A stretch of DNA of 64,000 nucleotides from Luteithermobacter gelatinilyticus (GCF_005849285.1 NZ_CP040517.1:2548501-2612500), one strand, 5' to 3'; counted from the stretch's first letter, positions 24,578 to 33,493 are shown. Notes: generated by a model not told the origin, from the letters alone. Program-made: numbers and translations.

Positions 24578-25998
24578 GTTGTTTTCCTTTCCGTATGTTT
24601 TACCCTGAATACAAAAAGCATCAAACTGGCCAGCAGGAAAGGTAGCATTCTTTCAAGAATGTCTCCAACAGAATCCGGACGCAGATAAAAATAAACGGTG
24701 AGCCCAAACCCCGTTACCATGGCCGGGACAATGCTCTGTGCCCTGAGTCTGAGCCCTGCCAGCCGCAACACCACCACCGGCCCGAATGCCGAACCCAGCG
24801 CATTCCAGGCAAACAACACCCGACTAAAGATACTTTCCGGCAAGGTCAGCGCCACCACAATCGCCAAGGCACATAAAACGGTTATCACAAACCGGGATAT
24901 TTTCAGCCGGCTTTCTCCCTCATTGGGCTCTCCCATAATGTCATGCGCGACCGCCGCGGCGGAGACCAGAAGCTGACTATCCGCCGTAGACATGATCGCC
25001 GACAACACCGCGGCCAGGAAAATTGCCCCGATCACCGTCGGGAACAACTGCTCCGTCAGAATAAAAAACAGATTTTCCGGATTGCCGGCCTGATGCACCA
25101 GAATTTTACCACACAGGCCCAGCAAAATCATATTGCCCAAGACAATGATAAACCACAACACCGCCATGCGTTGGGCAATACGCACGCTTCTTTGATCCCG
25201 AAGCGCCATATAGCGGGCCAATAAATGGGGCTGTCCGACGGTCCCCAACCCCACAGACATCGTGCCCAGAACAAATCCCAGCGCCATCAGCCCGGTATTG
25301 GGCCCCGTAGGCGATAGTTCCGATGGTGAAGCCACCCCTTCCAGCCCCTGCCAGAAACCGGACCAGCCGCCCACCTCCAAGAACGCCGTGACCGGCAGCA
25401 CAAGCGCGGCAAGCAGCATCAACATGCCTTGCAACATGTCGGTCATGCTGACCGCCCAGAAGCCGCCGAGCAGGGTATATATAAGGATAATGACCCCCCC
25501 ACCCACCACACTTTCAGTGACGGAAATGTCGAATGTGGCGGCAAAGCTGTTGCCCGCCGCCTGAAACTGGGCGGCCACATAAAAAAGGAAACAGAAGGTG
25601 ATCATCCCTGAAGCCGCCCAAGTGATCCACCGCCGGCATCGCGCGTCCCCTTCAAGCGCCAGAAAATCGGTCAGGGTCACAAGACCCTCCCGATGGGCGA
25701 TCCGGTGCAATCGGGGAGCCACCCAGAACCAGGAAAGGGCATGCCCCATAATTAGCCCTGCAAAGAGCCACAAAACAGACAGCCCCATCACATATGCCGC
25801 ACCGCTCAACCCCAGCAGCGACCATGCAGACGCGGAACTGGCGGCATAACTGAAAGAAGCCACCACCGGCCCCAAATGCCGCCCGGCGATAAAAAAATCG
25901 GCATTGTTATGCGTCCGTCCTCGCGCCCAAAGCCCAATCAGAACAAGTGTAACCTTATAGACCACCAACGTGGCCAGTATTGTCATCTCCCGTGACAT
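24574..25998 (-). CDS. Sodium:solute symporter family protein (PutP-like)
   Basis: A polytopic protein of about 474 residues with 12-13 hydrophobic helices. It has the solute:sodium symporter signature: GRHLGPVVASFSYAASSASAWSLLGLSGA, cited as FIAGRHLGPV and ASSASAWSLLGLSGA, and AAVLSAIMSTADSQLLV, which carries sodium-site residues. It is closest in pattern to proline permease PutP. ATG at 25998 is chosen because GGAAGGGG precedes it; the frame also has ATG at 26013. It is translationally coupled to the peroxiredoxin. The substrate is inferred. Confidence 0.85.
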   Translation of the reverse strand: MSREMTILATLVVYKVTLVLIGLWARGRTHNNADFFIAGRHLGPVVASFSYAASSASAWSLLGLSGAAYVMGLSVLWLFAGLIMGHALSWFWVAPRLHRIAHREGLVTLTDFLALEGDARCRRWITWAASGMITFCFLFYVAAQFQAAGNSFAATFDISVTESVVGGGVIILIYTLLGGFWAVSMTDMLQGMLMLLAALVLPVTAFLEVGGWSGFWQGLEGVASPSELSPTGPNTGLMALGFVLGTMSVGLGTVGQPHLLARYMALRDQRSVRIAQRMAVLWFIIVLGNMILLGLCGKILVHQAGNPENLFFILTEQLFPTVIGAIFLAAVLSAIMSTADSQLLVSAAAVAHDIMGEPNEGESRLKISRFVITVLCALAIVVALTLPESIFSRVLFAWNALGSAFGPVVVLRLAGLRLRAQSIVPAMVTGFGLTVYFYLRPDSVGDILERMLPFLLASLMLFVFRVKHTERKTT

Positions 25999-26052
25999 GG
26001 CTTCCCCTTCCATCCTTACCGGATGCTGTTATTCGTTATTCTGTAATATATA

Positions 26053-26928
26053 TTATGGGGAGCTGACTGTAGCACGAATTTCGTGGCCATGCCCGGTTTC
26101 TGTGACAAAGGTGAGAATAATGTCCTGGCCGGATAACGTCGGGGCATGCTTCTGTTTTTCATAGCCGATGCGCAGATCCAGCGAACCGTCCGGGCCGGAC
26201 AGGACCGCTTCATCCGTCCTTTCCGGGCGGGAGAAAGAATATCCCTCTGGTGCTTCCACATACAGGTCCCGAATTGGCCCGGAGACCAGTTTCGCAAGGT
26301 TCCCCCGGATATGCAGGCGGCCATTTCCCTGATCCACCACACGAACCCGCCCGGCCGGCAGCTGTTCCGGCAACCGCGCCCTGTATTTCTGCAACAACGC
26401 CCGCTGATACGGTGAAAAGGACATATCGGCAGCTGGCGGCAGATCCAGATGATATTCCCCGTTGAGCGGCACACAGATATCCTTGCAGACCATATAATCC
26501 AGCGCCAGGGATAGCTGTGTGGCCGCTGTGGGATCTTTCAGGTCCACCTCCACCGGCAGAATCACCTCGTCATGATAGACAAAAGTATCATATCCATAAA
26601 AATTGAGCCGTTCCGGTACCGGCCATTTGACAGAAATCTGCCGCAGGTTTTTTGTCTCATGCCAGTTCCAGCGCGGTGGCATGCCCGCCTCCCCCGGTGA
26701 ACGCCAATAGGTCTTCCATCCCTTTGCAAGAAGGACATGCCATCCGAGATGCAGCTTCTGTGTCGCCGGATCATAACCGCCGACCATAAGACGCGACTGT
26801 GTATAAGGAGTCTTGACCCAATCGGAAGACAACCCCGCCGCCGCGGCCTGACCGGCAAGCCACGGCGCCACAAAACAGATACTGAGAATGGTGAAAACAA
26901 GGCTGGAAAGATGCTGGTAATATTTCAT
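26053..26928 (-). CDS. Exported DsbD N-terminal-like (thiol reductase) domain protein
   Basis: A 291-residue protein with an N-terminal signal peptide (MKYYQHLSSLVFTILSICF to AGQAAAA) and a DsbD-alpha-like immunoglobulin fold: HVLLAKGWKTYWRSPGEAG and the paired cysteines in YMVCKDICVPLNGEYHLDL, cited as VCKDICVPL. In alphaproteobacteria such proteins are encoded next to a peroxiredoxin and yqgE and are thought to act in periplasmic thiol handling. No membrane DsbD-beta part is attached. ATG at 26928 is chosen to begin at the signal peptide. Confidence 0.85.
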   Translation of the reverse strand: MKYYQHLSSLVFTILSICFVAPWLAGQAAAAGLSSDWVKTPYTQSRLMVGGYDPATQKLHLGWHVLLAKGWKTYWRSPGEAGMPPRWNWHETKNLRQISVKWPVPERLNFYGYDTFVYHDEVILPVEVDLKDPTAATQLSLALDYMVCKDICVPLNGEYHLDLPPAADMSFSPYQRALLQKYRARLPEQLPAGRVRVVDQGNGRLHIRGNLAKLVSGPIRDLYVEAPEGYSFSRPERTDEAVLSGPDGSLDLRIGYEKQKHAPTLSGQDIILTFVTETGHGHEIRATVSSP

Positions 26929-27093
26929 GTCGGTTATTTTAGCTGTATCCCGTGTGACGAAAAAATCACTTCTTTGTGAAACCGTTTCCCGAAATAAGTG
27001 GCAAACATTTCTGGCGTGACCCGCAAGGGTGTTGTACAATTATCCCCTGCACAGACCGTGTTTATTAACCCATATAAGCGATCTGGAGTTTCT

Positions 27094-27699
27094 TTGAAAG
27101 TGACAAGAGAAGGTTATCTGGAAGGACAGCTGCTGATTGCCATGCCGGGCATGACAGACCCCCGCTTTGCCCATAGCGTCATCTATATTTGTTCCCATAA
27201 CGAAGATGGGGCCATGGGGCTGGCCATCAATAGGCCGACACAGCATATTGATTTCCCTTCCCTTCTGGATCAGCTCGACATCGACCCTTATCAGGGCGGG
27301 AACTTTACCGAGACGACCGAGATCCCCCCCGAGATCCCCCTGCCGCAACTGCATGCCGGAGGGCCTGTAGAAGTAGGGCGAGGGTTTGTGCTGCACTCCG
27401 CCGATTATGTACAGGACAGCACTCTGGTCATTTCCGAAACCATAGCGTTGACGGCCACAGTGGATATTCTGAAAGCCATTGCCCGCGGACGGGGCCCCCG
27501 ACACTATTTGGTGATTCTGGGGTATAGTGGCTGGGGCGCAGGCCAACTTGAATATGAACTGCAACGTAACAGCTGGCTGACCACAGAAGCGGATGAGGAA
27601 CTGGTATTCTGCACCGAACCGGATATGAAATGGCCACGCGCCATGGCGAAGCTCGGGGTGGATGTCACCATGCTTTCCTCCGAAGCCGGTCACGCCTGA
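27094..27699 (+). CDS. YqgE/AlgH family protein
   Basis: A 201-residue YqgE/AlgH protein. [20 protein letters not shown], cited as [47 protein letters not shown] and [10 protein letters not shown] are conserved blocks. The biochemical role is not firmly known. The frame has no ATG upstream of the conserved start; I take TTG at 27094 because CTGGAG precedes it. It is divergent from the DsbD-like gene and ends at an intrinsic terminator. Confidence 0.9.
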   Translation: MKVTREGYLEGQLLIAMPGMTDPRFAHSVIYICSHNEDGAMGLAINRPTQHIDFPSLLDQLDIDPYQGGNFTETTEIPPEIPLPQLHAGGPVEVGRGFVLHSADYVQDSTLVISETIALTATVDILKAIARGRGPRHYLVILGYSGWGAGQLEYELQRNSWLTTEADEELVFCTEPDMKWPRAMAKLGVDVTMLSSEAGHA

Positions 27700-27728
27700 G
27701 ACCAGGAACATCGAGTACCAAGTTTCAC

Positions 27729-27776
27729 GGCCTCAAGACCATGCTTTGGACCATGCTTTGAGGCCATGCATTTTTT
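27729..27776 (+). terminator. Intrinsic terminator after yqgE with a 12-bp duplication in its loop
   Basis: GGCCTCAA (27729-27736) pairs with TTGAGGCC (27758-27765), followed by ATGCATTTTTT. The loop consists almost entirely of the perfect duplication GACCATGCTTTG at 27737-27748 and 27749-27760. Confidence 0.7.
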
Positions 27777-27837
27777 GCATGGCTGCATTGAAATATTAAG
27801 ACTTCTCATCCTTGCGGAACATCCCTATATATCCCCC

Positions 27838-27998
27838 CAGATGTTGTATGCGTCTACTGACTGAAATCCTCCCTTTTTTCAGTCCGTTATGGCCTCCTTC
27901 CTCCCCTTAGAAGGTCATAACATTGTTTCATTGTCTCCTAGACATGAAGCCTCCCTATATTTTTGGACTTGCCGGGCCTCGGGCCCGGCATTTTTTTT
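27838..27998 (+). ncRNA. Candidate small RNA with three C/U-rich anti-Shine-Dalgarno loops
   Basis: About 160 bases on the plus strand fold by eye into three consecutive hairpins and a terminator. Hairpin 1: GACTGAAA and TTTCAGTC enclose TCCTCCC (27867-27873). Hairpin 2: ATGGCCT and AGGTCAT, with one G-U pair, enclose CTCCTTCCTCCCC (27895-27907 region). Hairpin 3: TTCAT-T-GTCT and AGACATGAA enclose CCT, and GCCTCCC follows at 27949-27955. The terminator is GCCGGGCC/GGCCCGGC plus eight T residues. Loops with CCUCC are the hallmark of several alphaproteobacterial sRNA families thought to pair with Shine-Dalgarno sequences or titrate RNA-binding proteins. A weak TTCTCA-17-TATATA promoter (27803-27831) fits a start near 27838. 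Both ends are predictions. Confidence 0.6.
27971..27998 (+). terminator. Strong intrinsic terminator ending the sRNA candidate
   Basis: GCCGGGCC (27971-27978), loop TCG, GGCCCGGC (27982-27989), then A and eight T residues. There is no protein gene immediately upstream, which itself argues for a non-coding transcript. Confidence 0.9.
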
Positions 27999-28025
27999 AT
28001 TTTGGGCATTTTTTTATTTTGGGCG
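27992..28025. repeat. 17-bp tandem duplication after the sRNA terminator
   Basis: TTTTTTTATTTTGGGCA is followed by TTTTTTTATTTTGGGCG, one mismatch at the last base. Confidence 0.85.
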
Positions 28026-28183
28026 GCAAATTCAAAAAAAAATATCTAAAATTTGATCCATTAAATTTCCATTAACCCCTCTCCGATACAACTTTTCTCA
28101 GACAGGCCGGAGAATCCATGGGCACTAGGCCCTATGAGAAAGCCTGAAGCGTATAAAATCAGGTCATATACAAAGTAGTTAGG

Positions 28184-28570
28184 ATGAATCGAGTAATGAA
28201 AATGTCCCGTTTTTTTAAATCTGCCGTCGTGGCGCTCACTCTTTCCGTTTCCTTCATCATGGCCAACACGTCATTTGCCTCGGACTTCAAATCGTGGCAG
28301 ACCGAAGTCGTAAAACTCGTGGCAAAAAAGCAGGTTTACCCGCGCGCCGCCATGCGACAGGAGCTGGAAGGCAGGGCCAAAGTCAAGATCAACATTGACC
28401 GCTCCGGCGCCATCACCAGCTATGAACTTGTCGAGCCGAGCGGGGTAGAGATCTTCGACAAGGAAATCGACAGTCTGGTAGAACGTCTCAACCCGTTGCC
28501 TGCCCCGCCGGCCAGTGCCAGCGAGTCCCAGCTCAGCTTTATTCTGCCGCTCACTTGGCAAATTCAGTAA
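28184..28570 (+). CDS. Exported TonB C-terminal-like domain protein
   Basis: A 128-residue protein with a signal peptide (basic start, hydrophobic AVVALTLSVSFIMA, cleavage near TSFA-S) and a single TonB C-terminal-like domain: YPRAAMRQELEGRAKVKINIDRSGAI, cited as YPRAAMRQELEGRAKVKI. It lacks the proline-rich linker and permanent N-terminal anchor of true TonB, so it is more likely a free periplasmic domain protein. Start choice between 28184 and 28196 is open. The stop codon is in the first unit of a 15-bp duplication. Confidence 0.82.
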   Translation: MNRVMKMSRFFKSAVVALTLSVSFIMANTSFASDFKSWQTEVVKLVAKKQVYPRAAMRQELEGRAKVKINIDRSGAITSYELVEPSGVEIFDKEIDSLVERLNPLPAPPASASESQLSFILPLTWQIQ

Positions 28571-28587
28571 TTGCAAATCCAGTAATT
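28558..28587. repeat. 15-bp tandem duplication across the TonB-like stop codon
   Basis: GCAAATTCAGTAATT is followed by GCAAATCCAGTAATT. The TAA stop (28568-28570) is in the first copy. Confidence 0.88.
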
Positions 28588-28644
28588 TTCTGTCAGTCGT
28601 TTCCAAAGTTTTCCGCTGTCTCATCAAGACAGCCTGTACCGCGT

Positions 28645-28675
28645 AAAGGGCTGCTCTGCGGAGCAGCCCTTTTTC
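28645..28675. terminator. Intrinsic terminator between TonB-like gene and ggt
   Basis: AAAGGGCTGCTC (28645-28656) pairs with GAGCAGCCCTTT (28661-28672) around TGCG, followed by TT. The A and T tracts on both sides suit termination of both convergent transcripts. Confidence 0.88.
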
Positions 28676-28719
28676 TTGAATGGATTGCCACACCCTTTCA
28701 TGCCGAAAAGGCTTCCCGT

Positions 28720-30501
28720 TTAATAACCCGCGACCAGTCCGTCCTTGCGCATTTCGCTGGCGCCCTTATAGACGCCCTGTTCCGCATCCCACAGGATGGC
28801 CTGATAACCACCAAAGCCGCCCTTGCCTACCCGGACCTTATGGCCTTTGGCTCGCAAGGCTTCAACGACAGGCATCGGCACACCGCTTTCCACATTCAGG
28901 ACACCGCCATCGCTCATATGTTCTCCCGTAGGCTGGGATGAGCCGTCATGACGGTAACGCGCCGCATCGCCGGCCTCCTGAACATTCATGCCGAAATCAA
29001 TGATGTTGGAAATAATCTGGGCATGCCCCTGAGGCTGCATTCCGCCCCCCATCAGGCCAAAACTCATGATCGGCCTACCGTCCTTCATGATAAAGGCTGG
29101 AATGATGGTATGGAACGGCCGTTTGCCCGGCGCATAGTCATTGGGATGCCCCGTCTCAAGAGCAAACAGCTCCCCCCGGTCCTGGAGCATGAACCCCAGA
29201 CCATCCGGCACCAGACCGGACCCCATGCCCCGGAAATTGCTCTGGATCAGGGACACCATCATGCCATCCTTATCGGCCACGGTCAGATAAATGGTATCGC
29301 CGTCTTCCAGAATTTCAGGATCGGCATAATCCACATCCGTCATGGCGCGATCCATGCTGATCAGCTTGCGCCGTTCGGCAGCGTATTCCTTGGACAACAG
29401 TTTTTCCAGCGGCACCTTGTAAAATTCGGGATCTGCATAAAACCGCGCCCGGTCCTCGAAAGCCAGCTTCTTAGCCTCCACATGCACATGCAGATAGTCG
29501 GGGGAATTATGCCCCATGGATCTGAGGTCAAAACCTTCCAGAATATTCAACTGCTGCAGGGCGGCGATCCCCTGGCCGTTGGGCGGCAGTTCGAAAACAT
29601 CGTACCCGCGATAGGTTACACTGACCGGCTCCACCCATTCGCTTCGATGCGCGGCCAGATCCTCTTTGCGCAGATATCCGCCGAGGCGGCGCATATAGGC
29701 GTCGATCACCTCGGCAATTTCGCCTTCATAAAAAACGTCGCGTCCCCCTTCGGCTATTTTTTCCAGGCTTCTGGCCAAATCCGGATTGCGGAAAATCTGC
29801 CCTTCCGCCGGTGGCTCGCCCCCCGGCAGATAGGTTTGGACAAAATTGTCCGTTTCTTCGACCCCCGCCTCAGGATCAAGATAGCGATCCCGGGCCATGC
29901 TAATATAATGAGCGACGAGCTGGCTGACCGGGAACCCCTCCCGGGCATAGGTGATGGCCGGCGCCAAAATGTCCCGCATCTTCAGACGCCCGAAGCGGTT
30001 ATGCATATCATACCAGCCATCAACCGTCCCGGGCACGCTGACCGGCAGAACCCCAAAGGGCGGGATTTTGTCCACGCCCCGTTGGCGTAATTCATCTTCC
30101 AGCATCGCTTTGGTCAGCCCCATCGGCGAGCGGCCGGAGGCATTCAAACCATACAGCTTCCTGCTTTTCGGGTCCCAGATGATAGCGAACAGGTCCCCAC
30201 CGATGCCATTGCCGGTGGGTTCCATAACCCCAAGCGCGGCATTGGCGGCAATGGCCGCATCAACGGCGTTACCACCCTGTTTGAGGATATCCAGCGCAAT
30301 CTGGCTGGCAAGCGGCACGCTGGTGGCGGCCATGCCGTGCTGGGCAATCACTTGGGAGCGGCTGGCAAACGCCGCGCCTACATTGCGATCTCCCTGCCCT
30401 GTGAAAGGCCAGGGAAAAACAGTATTGGCTTGCGCCTCGACCCTGGAAACAGAACTCAGGCCCGCCACCACGACACAACAGAGCAAAAGCAGGTGTTTCA
30501 T
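28720..30501 (-). CDS. ggt: Gamma-glutamyltranspeptidase
   Basis: A 593-residue periplasmic gamma-glutamyltransferase that cleaves glutathione and transfers glutamyl groups. It has a signal peptide (MKHLLLLCCVVVAGLSS) and the large-subunit motif GGNAVDAAIAANAALGVMEP, cited as GGNAVDAAIAAN. The small subunit should begin at the Thr in GDTIYLTVADKDG, where the usual TTH is TIY. GLMGGGMQPQGH near the C-terminus is also typical. Its ATG overlaps the stop of the upstream S10 carboxypeptidase gene, implying joint extracytoplasmic peptide breakdown. Confidence 0.93.
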   Translation of the reverse strand: MKHLLLLCCVVVAGLSSVSRVEAQANTVFPWPFTGQGDRNVGAAFASRSQVIAQHGMAATSVPLASQIALDILKQGGNAVDAAIAANAALGVMEPTGNGIGGDLFAIIWDPKSRKLYGLNASGRSPMGLTKAMLEDELRQRGVDKIPPFGVLPVSVPGTVDGWYDMHNRFGRLKMRDILAPAITYAREGFPVSQLVAHYISMARDRYLDPEAGVEETDNFVQTYLPGGEPPAEGQIFRNPDLARSLEKIAEGGRDVFYEGEIAEVIDAYMRRLGGYLRKEDLAAHRSEWVEPVSVTYRGYDVFELPPNGQGIAALQQLNILEGFDLRSMGHNSPDYLHVHVEAKKLAFEDRARFYADPEFYKVPLEKLLSKEYAAERRKLISMDRAMTDVDYADPEILEDGDTIYLTVADKDGMMVSLIQSNFRGMGSGLVPDGLGFMLQDRGELFALETGHPNDYAPGKRPFHTIIPAFIMKDGRPIMSFGLMGGGMQPQGHAQIISNIIDFGMNVQEAGDAARYRHDGSSQPTGEHMSDGGVLNVESGVPMPVVEALRAKGHKVRVGKGGFGGYQAILWDAEQGVYKGASEMRKDGLVAGY

Positions 30502-32036
30502 TTTTCCTGCCCCTCAAGAATGAAGCGACGCACAGTCGAGGCCAGTTTTTCCAGAGACGGTTCATGAGTATACATCATGTGACCCGCCTCGTAATAGGTC
30601 ATGGTCACCCGGGAAATATCCATGCCATACTGGCTAAAGGTTTCCTCGGTGGCAAAAAACGGCGTGGCCAGATCATAATAGCCGTTTGCCACATAAACCC
30701 GGAAATCCTTGTTCTGGCGCAGGCCGCGGGCAATGACGGGGCCCAGCGTGGGATAACCGCCGGTCCAGGACTCATCGGTTTTCCAGTTCCACTCCTTGCC
30801 GGGTTTATGGCTGAGCACCTCATAGGTGTCGTCCCGATCCACCTTCAGGCCGCGGCTCAGATAATCATTGATGGCCGCGGTATAGGCGGCGCTGATGCCA
30901 TAGCCGGACGGGTCAGCGGTAAAAGTCTCTCCGGCATCGTCCTGCTCTTCGCCCGTATAGCGACTGTCAAGACGGCCGACCACCTTGCCTTCCTCCCGCA
31001 AAAGCTCGCGCATAAAACGAAACTCATTGACCCGGAGCCGGGTTTTCTCAAGATAGTCCCGGTCCAAACCGGTATAAAGGGACAATTTATCCAGAATCTC
31101 GGCCCGCTCTGCGTCTGTGAGGCGATTGCCCTTGAACAGCGCGACGGCATAGTCATTGAGGGCGAAGTCCCGGGCTTCCTGAATAAAGCTTTCCAGCGTA
31201 CGCCCCTCCTTGTCCACCTTGCCATGATACCAGGCCGTTGCGGCATAGGTGGGCAGGAAGAAAATATACGGCTCCACATTACCCGGGCCACCGTCCACCG
31301 TCTGAAAATCCAGAATGCTGGAAACCAGGATTACCCCGTTCAGCGCCATACTGTTATATCCTTCCTGCAACTCCTCCACCAGGGCCGCGGTGCGGGTGGT
31401 GCCATAACTTTCCCCACCCACATATTTCGGGGAATTCCAACGGTTGTTCTGGCTGATATACAGACGAATGAAATCACCGACAGACTTGGCATCTTCCTTG
31501 ATGCCCCAGAAATCCTTGCCATCGCCCTTGCCAATGGCCCGGGAATAACCGGTACCCACCGGATCAATAAACACCAGATCAGTCACATCCAGCAGGCTAA
31601 GCTCATTATCCACCAGCGGATATGGTGCGGCACCGGCATTTTCGGCGTCAGAAGGAACCACAACCCGTTTCGGGCCAAACGCCCCCATATGCAGCCACAG
31701 CGACGCCGATCCCGGCCCACCGTTAAAGAAAAACGTGATCGGACGTGTGGAAGGATCCTTCACCCCGTTTTTGGTATAGGCGATCGAAAAGATGCTGGCG
31801 ACGACCTCCCCCTTGTCATTCTTCAGATGAGTATCGCCTGCCACCGCGGTATATTCGAAAGTCTTGCCATTAAAGCGGCCCTTGTGTGTGGTTTTGAAGA
31901 CACGCGGTTCGGGAATGTTTTCCGCGGCCCCGGCGCCGTTTTCTTTCCCCGGCGCTTCTTTGGCAACACCGGGAAAGACAGGAGCCACCATCATCCCGAT
32001 CAAAACAACGAATTTCAAAAAATGATTTTTCAGCAT
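30498..32036 (-). CDS. S10 family serine carboxypeptidase
   Basis: A 512-residue exported peptidase of family S10. A signal peptide (MLKNHFLKFVVLIGMMVAPVF) leads into an alpha/beta hydrolase with the oxyanion region FFFNGGPGSASLWLHMG, nucleophile Ser in GESYGTTR, catalytic Asp in ANGYYDLATP and catalytic His in YEAGHMMY. It removes C-terminal residues from peptides. ATG at 32036 is chosen for the signal peptide and the GGGGA ribosome binding site. It is coupled to ggt by a 4-bp overlap. Confidence 0.92.
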   Translation of the reverse strand: MLKNHFLKFVVLIGMMVAPVFPGVAKEAPGKENGAGAAENIPEPRVFKTTHKGRFNGKTFEYTAVAGDTHLKNDKGEVVASIFSIAYTKNGVKDPSTRPITFFFNGGPGSASLWLHMGAFGPKRVVVPSDAENAGAAPYPLVDNELSLLDVTDLVFIDPVGTGYSRAIGKGDGKDFWGIKEDAKSVGDFIRLYISQNNRWNSPKYVGGESYGTTRTAALVEELQEGYNSMALNGVILVSSILDFQTVDGGPGNVEPYIFFLPTYAATAWYHGKVDKEGRTLESFIQEARDFALNDYAVALFKGNRLTDAERAEILDKLSLYTGLDRDYLEKTRLRVNEFRFMRELLREEGKVVGRLDSRYTGEEQDDAGETFTADPSGYGISAAYTAAINDYLSRGLKVDRDDTYEVLSHKPGKEWNWKTDESWTGGYPTLGPVIARGLRQNKDFRVYVANGYYDLATPFFATEETFSQYGMDISRVTMTYYEAGHMMYTHEPSLEKLASTVRRFILEGQEK

Positions 32037-32240
32037 GCTATCCCCGTAGTAGATATGATGTGTTTGATTCTTCTTTGTGCCGGAAGTCTGACAAAAAAAA
32101 CCGGCCGAAGCAATCATTTCAGGGATACCGGTACGGCTTGTGCTGGCATAGCCGACCGCATCGGTGCCTGGAAATTCACACAACACCGGGGTAACTGGAC
32201 AAGAAAAACAGGGTAGAGAAAAACAACTCGGAGAAAATTA

Positions 32241-32876
32241 ATGCCACTGAAAAAACTGATCGCCGGACATAAAAACTTTCGTGAAGGGAAATATCAGGAA
32301 CAGAAAGATCTTTACCGGGAATTGGTGGAAAAAGGCCAATCTCCCGAAGTCATGATCATCTCCTGCTGCGACAGCCGCGCCGATCCAGTAATTATTACCG
32401 AGGCCGAACCGGGCATGGTCTTTTCTGTACGCAATGTGGCCAATCTGGTGCCGCCCTGCACTCCCGACGGTAAATATCACGGCACCAGCGCGGCGCTGGA
32501 ATTCGCCGTTCGGCATTTGAAGGTCAAGGACATCGTGGTCATGGGGCACGCCCATTGCGGCGGTATCAAGGCGCTCTATAAGGGAGATTTTGATCATCAG
32601 GAAAATGTGGACTTCATCGAACCCTGGATGAGCATTGCCGAACCGGCCCGCCGCGCGGCCCTGAGCCAGAGCGAAGGGGAAGCAGAAGACGTCATTCTGC
32701 GCAAAATGGAAGAGGAATCCATCAAACTCAGCCTGAAAAACCTGCGAAGTTTTGACTGGATTGCCGAGGCGGAAAAGAAAGGGACGCTGCGCCTTCATGG
32801 CTGGTATTTTGAAATTTCCAGCGGCAGACTGTTTGGCGTGGATGAGGACACCGGGGTTTTTTCCCCTCTTCTCTAG
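32241..32876 (+). CDS. Beta-class carbonic anhydrase
   Basis: A 211-residue beta-carbonic anhydrase that interconverts carbon dioxide and bicarbonate. Zinc ligands are the cysteine in CCDSRADP, and the His and Cys in GHAHCGGI; the Asp-Arg pair of the first motif is present. FSVRNVANLVPP and AALEFAVRHLKVKDIVVMG, cited as ALEFAVRHLKVKDI, are conserved. It stands alone after a divergent S10 peptidase. Confidence 0.95.
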   Translation: MPLKKLIAGHKNFREGKYQEQKDLYRELVEKGQSPEVMIISCCDSRADPVIITEAEPGMVFSVRNVANLVPPCTPDGKYHGTSAALEFAVRHLKVKDIVVMGHAHCGGIKALYKGDFDHQENVDFIEPWMSIAEPARRAALSQSEGEAEDVILRKMEEESIKLSLKNLRSFDWIAEAEKKGTLRLHGWYFEISSGRLFGVDEDTGVFSPLL

Positions 32877-32926
32877 GGAAAACTTTTCAGGCATAGTTCC
32901 TGTGTCATAAATAACAGGACCGGGCC

Positions 32927-33349
32927 ATGATTTCCGTTAGCCTTGATATAAAAGCCACCCCCGCCACCGTCTGGAGTTGCCTGACCCGGCAACAACACCT
33001 CCTGTGCTGGTGGGGAGAGAATGTCAGCCTGGATGCGTCTCCTGGCGGAAAGTTCAAAGAAGTCTGGATCGACCGGGATGGGACGGAAAAAGTCACGACC
33101 GGTGACGTCAAAGCCATCGAGGCTGGCAAAAAACTTCATATCAGTTGGACAGATGAAGACTGGGAACTGCCTACAGATGTCGTGATTCGCCTCGACGCCA
33201 GTCCCCAGGGGACCCGCCTCACGCTTGAACATACGGGCTGGGAAAACTTCATGGGCGATTTGATGGACAGTCTGCGCGAAGATCATGAAGCGGGCTGGCG
33301 CAGTCATCTGTACAGCCTGAAATCCTATGCCGAACGGCTGAAGGAATAA
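32927..33349 (+). CDS. SRPBCC/AHSA1 family protein
   Basis: A 140-residue START-like helix-grip protein of the AHSA1 type: it begins ISVSLDIKATPATVWSCLT, has WWGENVSLDASPGGKF and ends with GWRSHLYSLKSYAERL. Such proteins bind hydrophobic ligands or partner proteins. No specific function can be assigned. It lies 50 bp after carbonic anhydrase and could share its transcript. Confidence 0.88.
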   Translation: MISVSLDIKATPATVWSCLTRQQHLLCWWGENVSLDASPGGKFKEVWIDRDGTEKVTTGDVKAIEAGKKLHISWTDEDWELPTDVVIRLDASPQGTRLTLEHTGWENFMGDLMDSLREDHEAGWRSHLYSLKSYAERLKE

Positions 33350-33381
33350 CCGCCACCCGGCCATGATTGCCCCCGTGGACA

Positions 33382-33401
33382 GCGTCGTTAGGCGTCGTTA
33401 C
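33382..33401. repeat. 10-bp tandem duplication
   Basis: GCGTCGTTAG is followed by GCGTCGTTAC in the gap between the convergent SRPBCC and ankyrin genes. Confidence 0.7.
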
Positions 33402-33493
33402 TAACGCGCCTCACAATGACATTGAGGCTGTGCCGCGGGCCCAGATGTGCCCCCGGATATGCCCATATGCCCCTTGCACAAACCGGGAATGAA

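Larger units (their letters stand above)
27700..28183. other. 484-bp intergenic region with a terminator, an sRNA candidate and a tandem duplication
   Basis: No protein gene is supported. It holds the yqgE terminator (27729-27776), a likely small RNA (27838-27998), a 17-bp duplication (27992-28025) and the leader of the TonB-like gene. Confidence 0.7.
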
